Notes: generated by a model not told the origin, from the letters alone. A stretch of DNA of 64,000 nt from Streptomyces sp. YPW6 (GCF_018866325.1 NZ_CP076457.1:4437001-4501000), one strand, 5' to 3'. Shown: positions 1 to 8,394, numbered from the stretch's first letter. Made by a program: numbers and translations.

Positions 1-1
1 C

Positions 2-943
2 AGCGGCGGCGCGGACTTCGCCACCTCCCTCGACTTCTCCTGGTCCTGGCTCAACCCCTTCGCCGTCCAGTCCTTCGCCGCCTTCACGGCCGGACTCTCC
101 CTCTCCATCTTCATGTTCTGGGGCTGGGACACCTGTCTGACCACCAACGAGGAGACCGCCGGCAGCCGCCAGACCCCCGGCCGGGCCGCGCTCGTCGCCA
201 TGGTCGTCCTGGTCGGCTCCTACCTGGCCACCGCCGTCGCCGCCCAGATGGCCGTCGGCTCCGGCACCACCGGCCTCGGCCTCGCCAACCCGGAGACCGG
301 CGAGAACGTCTTCGCCGCCCTGGCCGGACCGGTCATGGGCTCCGGACTCGGCGTGCTGCTCTTCGTCGCCGTCCTCGCCTCGGCCGCCGCCAGCCTCCAG
401 ACCACGTTCATCCCGGTGGCCCGCACGGTCCTGGCGATGTCGACGTACGAGGCGATGCCCGCGTCGTACGCGAAGGTCCACCCCCGCTTCAAGACGCCCG
501 GCCGGGCGACGGTCGTGGCGGGCATCGGAACCGGGGTCTTCTACACCGTGATGACGCTGGTCAGCGAGCACGTGCTGATCGACACCATCTACGCCCTCGG
601 CCTCATGATCTGCTTCTACTACGCGCTGACCGCCTTCGCCTGCGCCTGGTACTTCCGGGCCGAACTGACCCGCTCCGCCCGCGACCTGGTCTTCAAGGGC
701 CTCTTCCCGCTGCTCGGCGGCATCCTGCTCGCCGCCGTCTTCGCCAAGACCCTCTACGACATGTGGGACCCGGCGTACGGGTCCGGCTCCTCGGTCCTCG
801 GGGTCGGCTCGGTGTTCGTCATCGGGGTGGGGCTGCTGCTCCTCGGTGCGGTGCTGATGGTCGCGATGGGGCGCCGCAGCCCGGCGTTCTTCCGGGGCGA
901 GGTGCTCACGAAGGAGACCCCGGCCCTCGTGGTCGAGGACTGA
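2..943 (+). CDS. APC-family amino acid permease, C-terminal part (5' end outside window)
   Basis: The reading frame is open from the first bases of the window and stops at 941-943, so only the C-terminal 313 residues or so are present. The protein is strongly hydrophobic, with about seven membrane segments visible. Short charged loops such as NEETAGSRQTPGRA and MSTYEAMPASYAKVHPRFKTPG are typical of APC-superfamily amino acid or polyamine transporters. The piece ends with a short hydrophilic tail (KETPALVVED). The protein would sit in the cytoplasmic membrane and move an amino acid or amine by a secondary transport mechanism; substrate cannot be read from this part. An internal ATG at 113 is not taken as the start because coding sequence clearly continues upstream. 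It converges on the siderophore reductase gene with only 28 bp between stops. Confidence 0.85.
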   Translation, partial: SGGADFATSLDFSWSWLNPFAVQSFAAFTAGLSLSIFMFWGWDTCLTTNEETAGSRQTPGRAALVAMVVLVGSYLATAVAAQMAVGSGTTGLGLANPETGENVFAALAGPVMGSGLGVLLFVAVLASAAASLQTTFIPVARTVLAMSTYEAMPASYAKVHPRFKTPGRATVVAGIGTGVFYTVMTLVSEHVLIDTIYALGLMICFYYALTAFACAWYFRAELTRSARDLVFKGLFPLLGGILLAAVFAKTLYDMWDPAYGSGSSVLGVGSVFVIGVGLLLLGAVLMVAMGRRSPAFFRGEVLTKETPALVVED

Positions 944-971
944 GGTCTCCGCGCGGTGCGACGTCGCCGGG

Positions 972-1712
972 CTACGGCTGCCAGTAGCCCAGCGCGTTCA
1001 CCCGGTCCTTGGGCAGGCCCAGCTCCTTGCGCAGGTACGCCGACAGCGCCCGGGTCGTCGACGTGTCGCAGGCGACCCAGACGTACGCGTCCGAGTGGTC
1101 CGCGCCCAGTGCCTCCGGCAGGGCCGCCTTCACCTCGGAGACCAGGTGCGCACCGGCCTCGCGGCGCTCCACGTGGTGCAGGGTGTGATGGGCCTCGTCG
1201 AGACGGAAGGGCAGTTTCCGGTCCTCCTCGTGCGCGGTCTCGAACCAGATCGTCGCCGGGGTCGAAGGGACCGCGTCCAGCAGGGAGTTGATCGCGGGCA
1301 GCGCCGCCGCGTCACCGATCACGAAGAGGCGCTTCGGCGCCGGGTCGGGCAGCGTGAACCCGGTCCCCTGGAGCGTCGCCTCGATCGTGTCGCCGGGCCG
1401 GGCGCCGCGTGCCCAGTCGCAGGCGGGGCCCTCGTGGAGAGCGAACTCCAGGCTGAAGGTCCCGGCCTCGGGGTCCGGGTCCACCAGGGTGAAGGCGCGC
1501 TGATGCGGCTTGCCGGCCTTCTCGAACCAGAGCCGCACCCACATCGTGGGGTGCGCCCCGCCGGTCGCGGCGAGCAGCCCGCCGTCGGTCAGGTGCACCC
1601 GGCGGAAGCGTTCGGTGACCTGCTCGGCGCCGGTCACGGTGAACGTGAAATCCCGCCCCCGGAACAGTTTGAGAACGACGCCTTCCCAGCCATGCCCCAC
1701 GGTGCTCCCCAC
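972..1712 (-). CDS. Siderophore-interacting protein (FAD-dependent ferric reductase)
   Basis: This 246-residue protein has the two-domain layout of siderophore-interacting proteins. An N-terminal FAD-binding domain contains the flavin motif RAFTLVDPDP near residue 74, and a C-terminal SIP/NAD(P)-binding domain follows from about residue 128 (RLFVIGDAAALPAINSLL). Family members reduce Fe(III) held in an imported siderophore so that the iron is released in the cytoplasm. The start is a GTG at 1712 preceded by AGGAG (1716-1720 on the minus strand); a second GTG four codons in is possible. The upstream region holds a perfect iron box, so repression by an IdeR/DmdR regulator under iron sufficiency is expected. 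The divergent neighbour is an acylase/acyltransferase fusion, which suggests a shared siderophore-related role. No siderophore synthetase or transporter gene lies in the window. Confidence 0.88.
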   Translation of the reverse strand: MGSTVGHGWEGVVLKLFRGRDFTFTVTGAEQVTERFRRVHLTDGGLLAATGGAHPTMWVRLWFEKAGKPHQRAFTLVDPDPEAGTFSLEFALHEGPACDWARGARPGDTIEATLQGTGFTLPDPAPKRLFVIGDAAALPAINSLLDAVPSTPATIWFETAHEEDRKLPFRLDEAHHTLHHVERREAGAHLVSEVKAALPEALGADHSDAYVWVACDTSTTRALSAYLRKELGLPKDRVNALGYWQP

Positions 1713-1751
1713 CCTCTCCTGCCGCCCCGACCCACTGCCTGAGCGTTGCTT

Positions 1752-1770
1752 TTAGGTTAGGCTAACCTAA
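1752..1770. promoter_or_regulatory. Iron box (IdeR/DmdR operator) between divergent genes
   Basis: TTAGGTTAGGCTAACCTAA is a perfect palindrome of nine-base arms around a central G. It matches the consensus bound by actinobacterial DtxR-family iron repressors (IdeR, DmdR1). It lies 40 bp before the siderophore reductase start and 18 bp before the first possible start of the acylase fusion, so one operator can silence both genes when iron is plentiful. Confidence 0.93.
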
Positions 1771-1787
1771 ATCTCGGTGCAGGGGGA

Positions 1788-4700
1788 GTGGCTGAAAACC
1801 ACCGGGATCGGAAGATGGGCAGGGCGATGACCGCTGACGTCGACAGCGAGAGATCCGGCGCGGGACCGGCCGAGGGGCCGGACGAGGCGCCCGGCCGGGT
1901 GCGGGACCGGGCGCCGGGGGCGGAATCCGGCGGCTACGAGGTCTTCCACGACGACTGGGGGATACCCCACCTGCGGGCCGCCGACGCGCTCACCCTGGCC
2001 CGTGCCCAGGGCCGTGCGACCGCCCTCGACCGGGCCTGGCAGCTGGAGACCGAACGGCACCGGGTGCTCGGCACCAGCGCCTCCCACCTCGGCCCGGAGG
2101 CCGTCGAGTGGGACCGGTTCGTGCGGCGGGCCCGGATCGCCGACACCGCCCGCCGCTGCTTCGACCGCCTCGCACCCGAGACCGCCGCCTGGGTGACGGC
2201 GTACGTCGACGGCGTCAACGAGGGCCTCGCCGAAGGGGCCGGCCGGACGCCCGAATTCGCCGCCGTGGGCCTGGCGCCCGGCCGCTGGGAGCCCTGGACC
2301 CCGCTCGGCGTCTGGCTCTCCACGCACATCCTGTTCGCGGGGTTCCCGACCAAGCTCTGGCGCGAAGAGGTGGCCCGCCGGCTCGGCGAGGACCTGATGA
2401 CCCTCTTCGCCACCGACGGCCCCGGCACGGCGGGCAGCAACGGCTGGCTGCTCACCGGCGCCCGCACCGCCAGCGGGGCCCCGCTCCTGGCGGGCGACCC
2501 GCACCGCTTCATCGAGGACCCCGGCGTCTACCAGCAGATCCGTCTGGCCTGCCCCGAGTTCGACGTCGTCGGCCTCGCGGTCCCCGGCATCCCCGGCATC
2601 GCCCACTTCGGCCACACCGGGCACGTCGCCTGGGCGATCACCAACGCCATGGCCGACTACCAGGACCTCTACCGGGAGCGGTTGCGCCGCACCCCGGACG
2701 GCGGAGTGGAGGCGCTCGGCCCGGACGGCTGGTACCGCGCCCACGCCCACACCGAGACGATCGAGGTGGCGGGGGCGGACCCGGAGCAGGTCGAGGTGAT
2801 CGAGACGGACCGGGGTCCGGTGATCATCGGAAGCGACCCCCGGACCGGGGAAGACACCGAAGAGGCCCGCCCCGGGGCCGGTGGAACCGCCGAGGACGCC
2901 CGCTCCGGGCCCGCCGAGCCTGCTGAGGGCGTCCGTTCCGCTCGCGGTGAGCCTGCCCGGGGCGTCCGCCCCGGGGGCGGTGAACCTGTCGGGGACGTCC
3001 GTTCCGGGGGTGATGAGCCCGCGACGGAAGGCCGTTCCCGCACCGGCGGGGCCGCCGAGGGGACCTTCATCAGCCTGCGCTACCCGCCCCGCGTCACCGG
3101 CGAGCTCGGCTTCGACGCGCTGCCCGCGCTGCTCCGGGCCCGTACGGTCGCCGATGTCGACACCGCCCTCGACCGCTGGGTCGAACCCGTCAACGTGGTC
3201 CTGGCCGCCGACACCGCCGGGTCCACCCTGCACCGGGTCGCCGGGCACGTCCCGGTGCGCCCGTACGCCAACCGGCTGCGGGTCGTCCCCGCCGAGGACC
3301 CGGCGTACGCCTGGCGCGAGGGAGAGACCGTCCCCCTGCCCCGTACCGAGGTCGACGGCTCCGACGACGCCGGGGGCCCCGGTGGCTTCGCGGCCTCGGG
3401 CGACCCCGAGGGCGCCGCCGGCCCGGAGGGCACCGGCGGCTGCACCGAATCCGGGGCCTCCGAGGGCCCCGACCGCCCCGGCGGAATCGCGGCGACGGCG
3501 AACGAGCGCGGGATCGCGGCGACGGCGAACGCGCGCGGGATCGCGGTGATGGCGAACGAGCGCGGGCTCGCCGCCCCGCTCGGCGTCGAGTTCGCACCCC
3601 CGCACCGGGCCCGCCGGATCGGGGAGTTGCTCGGCGCGGGCAGCGACTGGACCCCCGACGCCCAGGCCGCCGTCCACACCGACACCCTGCTCGCCTCCTC
3701 CCGCCCGCTGCTGTCCCTGCTCGCCCGGACCTCGGGCCTCGGCCCCGCCGCCGGCCGGCTCCGGGACCGGCTGCTGAGCTGGGACCGCCACATGGACGCG
3801 GACAGCACCGACGCGACCCTCTACGCCCGCCTGCGCACCGACGTCGTCCACCGGCTGGCCGCCCACCCGGCGCTGCAGGGCGTCACGGGCGACGACGACC
3901 CCTGGCGCTCGCCCGCCTACCCCGCCCTCTTCCGCCCCTGGCTCGCCGCCGTCCCCCGGATCGGCTACGCCCTGGAGAGCCTGCTCACCGTCGGACTCCT
4001 GCCGGACGACGACCGGGTGGCGCTCGTCGCGGCGGCGGCCGAGGCCGTCGCCGCGACCGCCGAGGAGACCCCGCCCGCCCCCTGGGGCGAGCTCCACCGG
4101 CTGTCCCCCTGGCAGGCCCTGCCGGACCTCACGTCCGACGGCCCCGACGCGGAGGCGATCCGGCCCGGGGTCGCGGGCGACCACGACTGCGTGCTGTCCA
4201 CCTCCAGCGTCCCCGGCATCACCGACCTGTTCGCCCGGGGGCCGGCCGCCCGCTACGTCTGGGACCTGGCCCGCCGCGAGGACAGCCGGTGGGCGGTCCC
4301 CTTCGGCGCGTCCGGCGTCCCCGGGTCCGCCCACCACCGCGACCAGACCCCCCTGTGGGTCCGGGGCGCGCTCGCCCCGGTCGTCACGGACTGGAACCTG
4401 CTGCACCGCACGTCGCACCACCCCGAGGAGAACCCCGCCATGACCGTCGCCGAACCTGTCGCGCCCGCCCTGCGCCCGGCCGTCCACGACCAGAAGATCG
4501 AGGGCTTCGGCACCGTCCGCCTGGTCCCCGTCGACCCGGCGGCCGACGCCGAGCTGCTGCACGGCTGGGTCACCGAGGAACGGGCCCGTTTCTGGGGCAT
4601 GGCCGACCACACCCGTGAACAGGTCCGCGAGATCTACGCGTTCGTCGACTCGCTCCCCACGCACCACGCCTACCTCGCCCTGCGCGACGGGGTTCCGGCC

Positions 4701-5030
4701 GCGCTCTTCCAGACGTACGAGCCCGACGCCGACCCGGTCGGCGAGTGCTACGACGTCCAGCCCGGGGACTTCGGCGTCCACCTGCTGATCGCGCCCGCCG
4801 AGGGCGAGGGAGCGGTGAAGGGGTACACGGAGGCCCTGCTCGCCGCGTTCATCGGCTACGTCTTCAGCGACCCCGCCCACCTGAGGGTCGTCGTGGAACC
4901 GGACGCCCGCAACGACAAGGCGATCGCCCGGATGGTCCGGGTCGGGTTCGAGCTGGGCCCGGAGATCCGGAAGCCGGAGAAGACGGCCCGGCTCGCGTTC
5001 CTGACGCGGGCGGCGCTGGGACTGGCGTAA
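1788..5030 (+). CDS. Penicillin-acylase-type Ntn hydrolase fused to a GNAT siderophore-type acyltransferase
   Basis: This 1080-residue protein carries two domains. Residues about 45-870 resemble the penicillin acylase family: SNGW at 217-220 supplies the Ser217 expected as N-terminal nucleophile after self-cleavage, preceded by a short alpha-chain region. Residues about 885-1080, starting near MTVAEPVAPALRP, resemble the GNAT acyltransferases of siderophore pathways (MbtK/IucB-like; FWGMADHTREQVREIYAF, then YDVQPGDFGVHLLIAP). There is no signal peptide, unlike exported penicillin acylases. Two in-frame repeat blocks (residues about 358-423 and 566-597) interrupt the acylase part. The start is uncertain: GTG 1788 directly abuts AGGGGGA, while ATG 1815 and ATG 1827 are also in frame. 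The upstream iron box implies iron-repressed expression. I recall, without being able to verify it, that some desferrioxamine clusters carry separate genes of these two kinds; here they are one frame. A role in acylating or deacylating a hydroxamate siderophore precursor is inference. Confidence 0.8.
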   Translation: MAENHRDRKMGRAMTADVDSERSGAGPAEGPDEAPGRVRDRAPGAESGGYEVFHDDWGIPHLRAADALTLARAQGRATALDRAWQLETERHRVLGTSASHLGPEAVEWDRFVRRARIADTARRCFDRLAPETAAWVTAYVDGVNEGLAEGAGRTPEFAAVGLAPGRWEPWTPLGVWLSTHILFAGFPTKLWREEVARRLGEDLMTLFATDGPGTAGSNGWLLTGARTASGAPLLAGDPHRFIEDPGVYQQIRLACPEFDVVGLAVPGIPGIAHFGHTGHVAWAITNAMADYQDLYRERLRRTPDGGVEALGPDGWYRAHAHTETIEVAGADPEQVEVIETDRGPVIIGSDPRTGEDTEEARPGAGGTAEDARSGPAEPAEGVRSARGEPARGVRPGGGEPVGDVRSGGDEPATEGRSRTGGAAEGTFISLRYPPRVTGELGFDALPALLRARTVADVDTALDRWVEPVNVVLAADTAGSTLHRVAGHVPVRPYANRLRVVPAEDPAYAWREGETVPLPRTEVDGSDDAGGPGGFAASGDPEGAAGPEGTGGCTESGASEGPDRPGGIAATANERGIAATANARGIAVMANERGLAAPLGVEFAPPHRARRIGELLGAGSDWTPDAQAAVHTDTLLASSRPLLSLLARTSGLGPAAGRLRDRLLSWDRHMDADSTDATLYARLRTDVVHRLAAHPALQGVTGDDDPWRSPAYPALFRPWLAAVPRIGYALESLLTVGLLPDDDRVALVAAAAEAVAATAEETPPAPWGELHRLSPWQALPDLTSDGPDAEAIRPGVAGDHDCVLSTSSVPGITDLFARGPAARYVWDLARREDSRWAVPFGASGVPGSAHHRDQTPLWVRGALAPVVTDWNLLHRTSHHPEENPAMTVAEPVAPALRPAVHDQKIEGFGTVRLVPVDPAADAELLHGWVTEERARFWGMADHTREQVREIYAFVDSLPTHHAYLALRDGVPAALFQTYEPDADPVGECYDVQPGDFGVHLLIAPAEGEGAVKGYTEALLAAFIGYVFSDPAHLRVVVEPDARNDKAIARMVRVGFELGPEIRKPEKTARLAFLTRAALGLA
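2859..3056 (+). repeat. In-frame 33-bp repeats inside the acylase
   Basis: Six degenerate 11-residue units (EEARPGAGGTA, EDARSGPAEPA, EGVRSARGEPA, RGVRPGGGEPV, GDVRSGGDEPA, TEGRSRTGGAA) run head to tail at residues about 358-423. They are Gly/Glu/Arg/Pro rich, so probably a flexible surface insertion. Copy number may vary between strains without shifting the frame. Confidence 0.8.
3483..3578 (+). repeat. In-frame 27-bp repeats inside the acylase
   Basis: Three nearly identical 9-residue units (GIAATANER, GIAATANAR, GIAVMANER) and a fourth partial unit (GLAAP) begin at residue 566. The base sequence of the first three units is almost unchanged, which points to recent slippage or unequal crossover. 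Confidence 0.85.
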
Positions 5031-5045
5031 CGGGAACCGCTCGCA

Positions 5046-5102
5046 CGGGGGCGGGGACGGACCCGCCCCCGCCGGACCGTAGGGCCGCACCCGGCCCTAC
5101 GG
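5046..5102. terminator. Double hairpin between convergent genes
   Basis: Two perfect GC-rich hairpins lie in tandem: a 10-bp stem at 5046-5055/5062-5071 with a 6-base loop, and an 11-bp stem at 5077-5087/5092-5102 with a 4-base loop. They separate the stop of the acylase fusion (5030) from the convergent Sel1-like gene, whose stop codon (5097-5099) lies inside the second stem. A bidirectional terminator is likely; there is no T-run. Confidence 0.75.
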
Positions 5103-5582
5103 CGCCGGGTCCTCCGCCCCGTCCGGGTGCAGGGCGCCGCCCGGCCGGAACAGCCGCTTGGCCACCGCGTGCCCGCGCTCCGCCGCCATCCGGAACCACG
5201 GCCGCGCCGCCGCCAGGCCCTCGCGCTGCTCGACCAGGCGGCCCAGCTCCCACATCGACTCCGTGTCACCGGCCTTCACCGCCTGCCGCAGCAGCCGCTC
5301 GGCCGTGTCGGGACGGCCCTCGGCCCGTGCGGTCAGGGCGAGCGTCCGCAGCCTCCGCACCGCCCGCGCGTCCCCGGCGGCGGCCGCCGCCGCCAGCTCG
5401 CGCGGATCGGCGGGGCGGCGGTAGCGGTTCCCCAGGACCAGCAGGATCCCGAGCACCCACATGATCCAGCTCAGGCTGATCAGCGTGCCGCTGCCGGTGA
5501 CGACGCCGGTCAGGCTCAGCGCGCCGCCCGCGGGCAACAGGAAGTACCCCAGCCCCCGTCCCGGCCCCACTCCCGGTCCCAT
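5097..5582 (-). CDS. Small membrane protein with Sel1-like repeats
   Basis: This 161-residue protein starts at an ATG preceded by GGAGAGGAG at ideal spacing. A longer upstream open frame is antisense noise from the next gene. Residues about 10-52 contain two hydrophobic segments (YFLLPAGGALSLTGVV and LISLSWIMWVLGILLVLG). The rest is a helical solenoid: AAAAAGDARAVRRLRTLALTARAEG, then AERLLRQAVKAGDTESMWELGRLVEQREG and AARPWFRMAAERGHAVAKRLF, the spacing and Ala/Gly pattern of Sel1/TPR-like repeats. The solenoid probably faces the cytoplasm and binds a partner protein. The partner is unknown, and the neighbouring phosphoesterase is transcribed in the same direction with 57 bp between them. Confidence 0.72.
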   Translation of the reverse strand: MGPGVGPGRGLGYFLLPAGGALSLTGVVTGSGTLISLSWIMWVLGILLVLGNRYRRPADPRELAAAAAAGDARAVRRLRTLALTARAEGRPDTAERLLRQAVKAGDTESMWELGRLVEQREGLAAARPWFRMAAERGHAVAKRLFRPGGALHPDGAEDPAP

Positions 5583-5638
5583 GCCCGCTCCTCTCCGCCC
5601 GGCCTCGTGGCCGCCCGTGCTTCGACCCTTCCCGCTCC

Positions 5639-7198
5639 TCAGCCCGCCGTACCGGCGTCCGCGTCGAGGAAGACCGGATTGGTGAGCGCCGCGAACGCGC
5701 CCGGCAGCCCCGGAACGGACGGGGCGTGCCGGACCTCGGCGCGCACGTACGCGGCGTGGGCGGGGGTCGTACGCCACTCCACCACGCCCGCGCCCGAGGC
5801 GGGCAGCGGGGTGGTCAGCAGGACCCCCTGGTCGGTGACCAGGCGTACCGTGCAGCCGGCGGCCGCCCCCGACACCTCCAGCCGGACGGTCACGGGCGCG
5901 GCGGCCGCCGCCCGCAGCCGCCGGCCGATGCCCGCGTGCCGGCCGCGCCCGTCCACGGCGGCGAAGGAGAGGCTCAGGGCGGCGGACTCGGCGAGGTAGG
6001 AGCGGCCCGCCCGGATGCCCGCGAGGACCGCCCGCCGCGACAGCGACTCGGCCAGGACGACGGTCTGCGGGTGGCCCACCCGGTCCGGCTCGCGGTGGGC
6101 GTCGCTGTTGCCCATCGCGGGAAGCCAGCGCCCCGGCCGGCCGTCGCCGTCGCTTCTGTCCCGTACGGCGGCCACCAGCGTGTTGTCCCACGCGGCGAGA
6201 GCGACCTCGTCGTCCGGCGTCCAGGGCCCGTTCCACACCTCCACCGCGTCCGCCTCCGCGAGGCCGAACTTCCAGGCGCAGCCGATGCAGGTGGCGTGCG
6301 GATGGGCGGGCACGACGAGTCCGCCCGCCCGGCGGACCTGGTGCGCGTACCGGCCGAAGCGGTGGTCGCGGGCCCGGTAGCGCCAGTCGACGAAGACGCC
6401 CGGATCGGTGCCGACGGCGAGCACGTGCCCGTTGCGGGTGGTGATCTCCTCGCCGGTCAGGATCAGCAGGTCGTCGCCCCACAGCCCGTCCCACGCGGCG
6501 TGCGCGGAGGTGGTGTTGTGCTCGCTGCTGTTGATGAAGTCGAGCCCGGCGGCCCGCGCGGCGGCCGCGACCTCGGCCGGGGTGCGCCGCCCGTCGGAGT
6601 GGACGGAGTGGACGTGGCAGTCGCCCCGGTACCAGGCCCGGCCGCGCCCCTTGGCCCGCTCGGGCGGGTGGGCCGGTGCGGGGGCGGGGGCCGCCTCGCC
6701 GAAACGGAGGGTGATCGTCACCTCGTACGGGAGGCCCTCGGGGGCGACGGTGTAGGGGGCCAGGGCGATGTGCCAGGTCCCGGGGCGTACGGGACCGGGG
6801 AGATAGCCGGGCGTGGCGGCGTCGGACCGGACGAAGAACGAGGTGCGCGCCCCGCCGGACCAGCCCCGGAAGCCGCGCCCGCCGAGGGCCGTTCCGCGTT
6901 CGTCGAAGAGGCCGATGTCGAGTGCGTTGCCCTGGGTGCCGGGCGGGACGGGCGGCCTGTCGTACGCGTAGGAGACGGCGAGCTCGGCCACCCCGCGCGG
7001 GACGTCGACCGGGAGGTACACGTAGTCGGGTGCTCCGACGGGCAGCGTCCCACGCACGGTCCGGGTGCGGTGGAGACCCTCGGGACCGGGACGGTCCTCG
7101 GCTCGGGCGAAGCTCACGGGGGCCAAGGTTAAGCCGGTGGCCGCGGTCGCCGCGAGGAGGCCGCGCCGGTTCATGGCGGTGTTCGTGGTGGCGTTCAT
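5639..7198 (-). CDS. Exported PHP-domain metallophosphoesterase (CehA/McbA-like)
   Basis: The chosen start gives 519 residues and begins MNATTNTAMNRRGLLAAT. The NRRGLL motif, hydrophobic stretch and ARA cleavage region form a probable Tat signal peptide. After an N-terminal beta-rich domain the PHP domain shows GDCHVHSVHSDG, SSEHN, GEEITT, PAHPHA and MGNSDAHRE, which supply the His/Asp/Glu metal ligands of PHP phosphoesterases of the CehA/McbA type. The enzyme is thus probably a secreted metal-dependent phosphoesterase or hydrolase; substrate is unknown. In-frame starts at 7228 and 7174 cannot be excluded, since no clear ribosome site precedes any of them. Codons upstream of 7228 belong to a low-complexity repeat and look non-coding. 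It is divergent from the F420-dependent oxidoreductase. Confidence 0.82.
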   Translation of the reverse strand: MNATTNTAMNRRGLLAATAATGLTLAPVSFARAEDRPGPEGLHRTRTVRGTLPVGAPDYVYLPVDVPRGVAELAVSYAYDRPPVPPGTQGNALDIGLFDERGTALGGRGFRGWSGGARTSFFVRSDAATPGYLPGPVRPGTWHIALAPYTVAPEGLPYEVTITLRFGEAAPAPAPAHPPERAKGRGRAWYRGDCHVHSVHSDGRRTPAEVAAAARAAGLDFINSSEHNTTSAHAAWDGLWGDDLLILTGEEITTRNGHVLAVGTDPGVFVDWRYRARDHRFGRYAHQVRRAGGLVVPAHPHATCIGCAWKFGLAEADAVEVWNGPWTPDDEVALAAWDNTLVAAVRDRSDGDGRPGRWLPAMGNSDAHREPDRVGHPQTVVLAESLSRRAVLAGIRAGRSYLAESAALSLSFAAVDGRGRHAGIGRRLRAAAAAPVTVRLEVSGAAAGCTVRLVTDQGVLLTTPLPASGAGVVEWRTTPAHAAYVRAEVRHAPSVPGLPGAFAALTNPVFLDADAGTAG

Positions 7199-7252
7199 GG
7201 CCGACACGGTCTCGGATTTCGACGGCATACGGCTTACGTTGGCGCTTCGCAG

Positions 7253-7384
7253 GGACGACGTACAGAGGGACGACGTAAGCAGGGCAGAAGGACAGACAGT
7301 AAGGACAGAAGGACAGACAGAAGAACAGCGGGACAGCAGGGCGGCAGAGCAGCAGGACGACGTAGAGGACAGCAGGACGACGTA
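7253..7384. repeat. Purine-rich short repeats between divergent genes
   Basis: GGACGACGTA occurs four times (7253-7262, 7268-7277, 7355-7364, 7375-7384). Between the pairs lie variants of AAGGACAGACAG and GGACAGCAGG. One strand is nearly all purine plus C. The block fills most of the 242-bp space between the phosphoesterase and the oxidoreductase starts, so it also holds their promoters. It can be read through in several frames, which misleads start prediction for the phosphoesterase. Confidence 0.7.
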
Positions 7385-7440
7385 CAGGACGCCGAGCGAG
7401 ACGACGGCGGCGACCACGGAGTGTCACGGAGGCGGCTTCG

Positions 7441-8286
7441 ATGCGGATTTCCACCACGATCTTCCTCACCGACGAGACGGTGACCCCGGTCAGGCTCGCG
7501 CGCGAGCTGGAGCAGCGGGGGTTCGGCGGGCTGTACCTGCCCGAGCACACGCACATTCCGGTGAGCCGCCGCACGCCGTACCCGATGGGCGGCGAGCTGC
7601 CCCGCGAGTACGGCCGCACGCTGGACCCGTTCGTCGCCCTCGGCCAGGCCGCCGCCGTCACCGAGCGCCTGGCCCTGGGCACCGGCATCACGCTGGTCGC
7701 CCAGCACGACCCGATCGACCTCGCCAAGCAGGCGGCCACCCTGGACAACCTCTCCGGCGGCCGGTTCACCCTCGGCGTCGGCTACGGCTGGAACGTCGAG
7801 GAGGCCGCCGACCACGGGGTGGACTGGCCGACGCGCCGGGACCGCGTCCGGGACCGGATGGCGCTGATGCGGGCCCTGTGGGCGGACGAGCCGGCCGGGT
7901 ACGCGGGGGCGTTCGGGTCGGTCCAGCCGAGCGAGGCGCACCCGAAGCCGGTCCAGCGGCCCCGCGGCCCGGTCAACGGCCCGCGCACGCTGATCGGCGG
8001 CGGGGCGGGCCCGAAGCTGTTCACGCACATCGCCCAGTACGCGGACGGCTGGCTGCCCATCGGCGGCGGGGGCCTCACCGAGTCCCTGCCGAAGCTGCGG
8101 GCGGCCTGGGAGGAGGCCGGGCGTGACCCGAAGGGCCTCCAGGTGGTTCCGTACGCGGTCCTGCCGAGCCCCGGGAAGCTCGCCCACTACGCGGAGCTGG
8201 GCATCGGGGAGGTCGTGCTCCAGCTGCCCTCGGCGGACGAACCGGAGGTGCTGCGGACCCTGGACGCGTACGCCGCGTACCTGTGA
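7441..8286 (+). CDS. LLM-class F420-dependent oxidoreductase
   Basis: This 281-residue protein starts at ATG 7441 after a GGAGG site. It has the luciferase-like TIM-barrel pattern: MRISTTIFLTDETVTPVRLARELEQRGFGGLYLPEHTHI at the N-terminus (TARGET-type beta1/alpha1), LALGTGITLVAQHDPIDLAKQAATLDNLSGGRF, then GVGYGWNVEEA and the late GPRTLIGGGAGPKLFTHIAQYADGWLPIGGG. These match probable F420-dependent oxidoreductases (TIGR03619-like). Such enzymes use reduced F420 to reduce or oxidise an organic substrate in the cytoplasm; the substrate is not evident. The fbiC gene for F420 synthesis lies 5.6 kb downstream, so the cofactor is available, but there is no operon link. Confidence 0.88.
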   Translation: MRISTTIFLTDETVTPVRLARELEQRGFGGLYLPEHTHIPVSRRTPYPMGGELPREYGRTLDPFVALGQAAAVTERLALGTGITLVAQHDPIDLAKQAATLDNLSGGRFTLGVGYGWNVEEAADHGVDWPTRRDRVRDRMALMRALWADEPAGYAGAFGSVQPSEAHPKPVQRPRGPVNGPRTLIGGGAGPKLFTHIAQYADGWLPIGGGGLTESLPKLRAAWEEAGRDPKGLQVVPYAVLPSPGKLAHYAELGIGEVVLQLPSADEPEVLRTLDAYAAYL

Positions 8287-8394
8287 GAAAGGCCTCCCAG
8301 GGGCCAGCGGTGCAACCGCGCCGGGGTACAGGGCATCCTTGTTCACCGGGGATCGCTATACGCGGGCCGCAGGCCCGCCCGGGTGGGGAGTGGA

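Noticed and set aside
1767..5090. A minus-strand open frame of about 1100 codons opposite the acylase fusion
   Set aside because: It is an antisense shadow of high-GC codon bias: Gly/Arg/Val/Pro repeats, no domain, no ribosome site, and it overlaps a gene with clear motifs.
7199..7417. N-terminal extension of the phosphoesterase through the repeat block
   Set aside because: The encoded Ser/Cys/Val-rich stretch is translation of the purine-rich repeats; the Tat signal at NRRGLL marks the real N-terminus.
5583..7769. Upstream extension of the Sel1-like gene to almost 900 codons
   Set aside because: It overlaps the phosphoesterase in another frame, while a strong ribosome site precedes ATG 5582.
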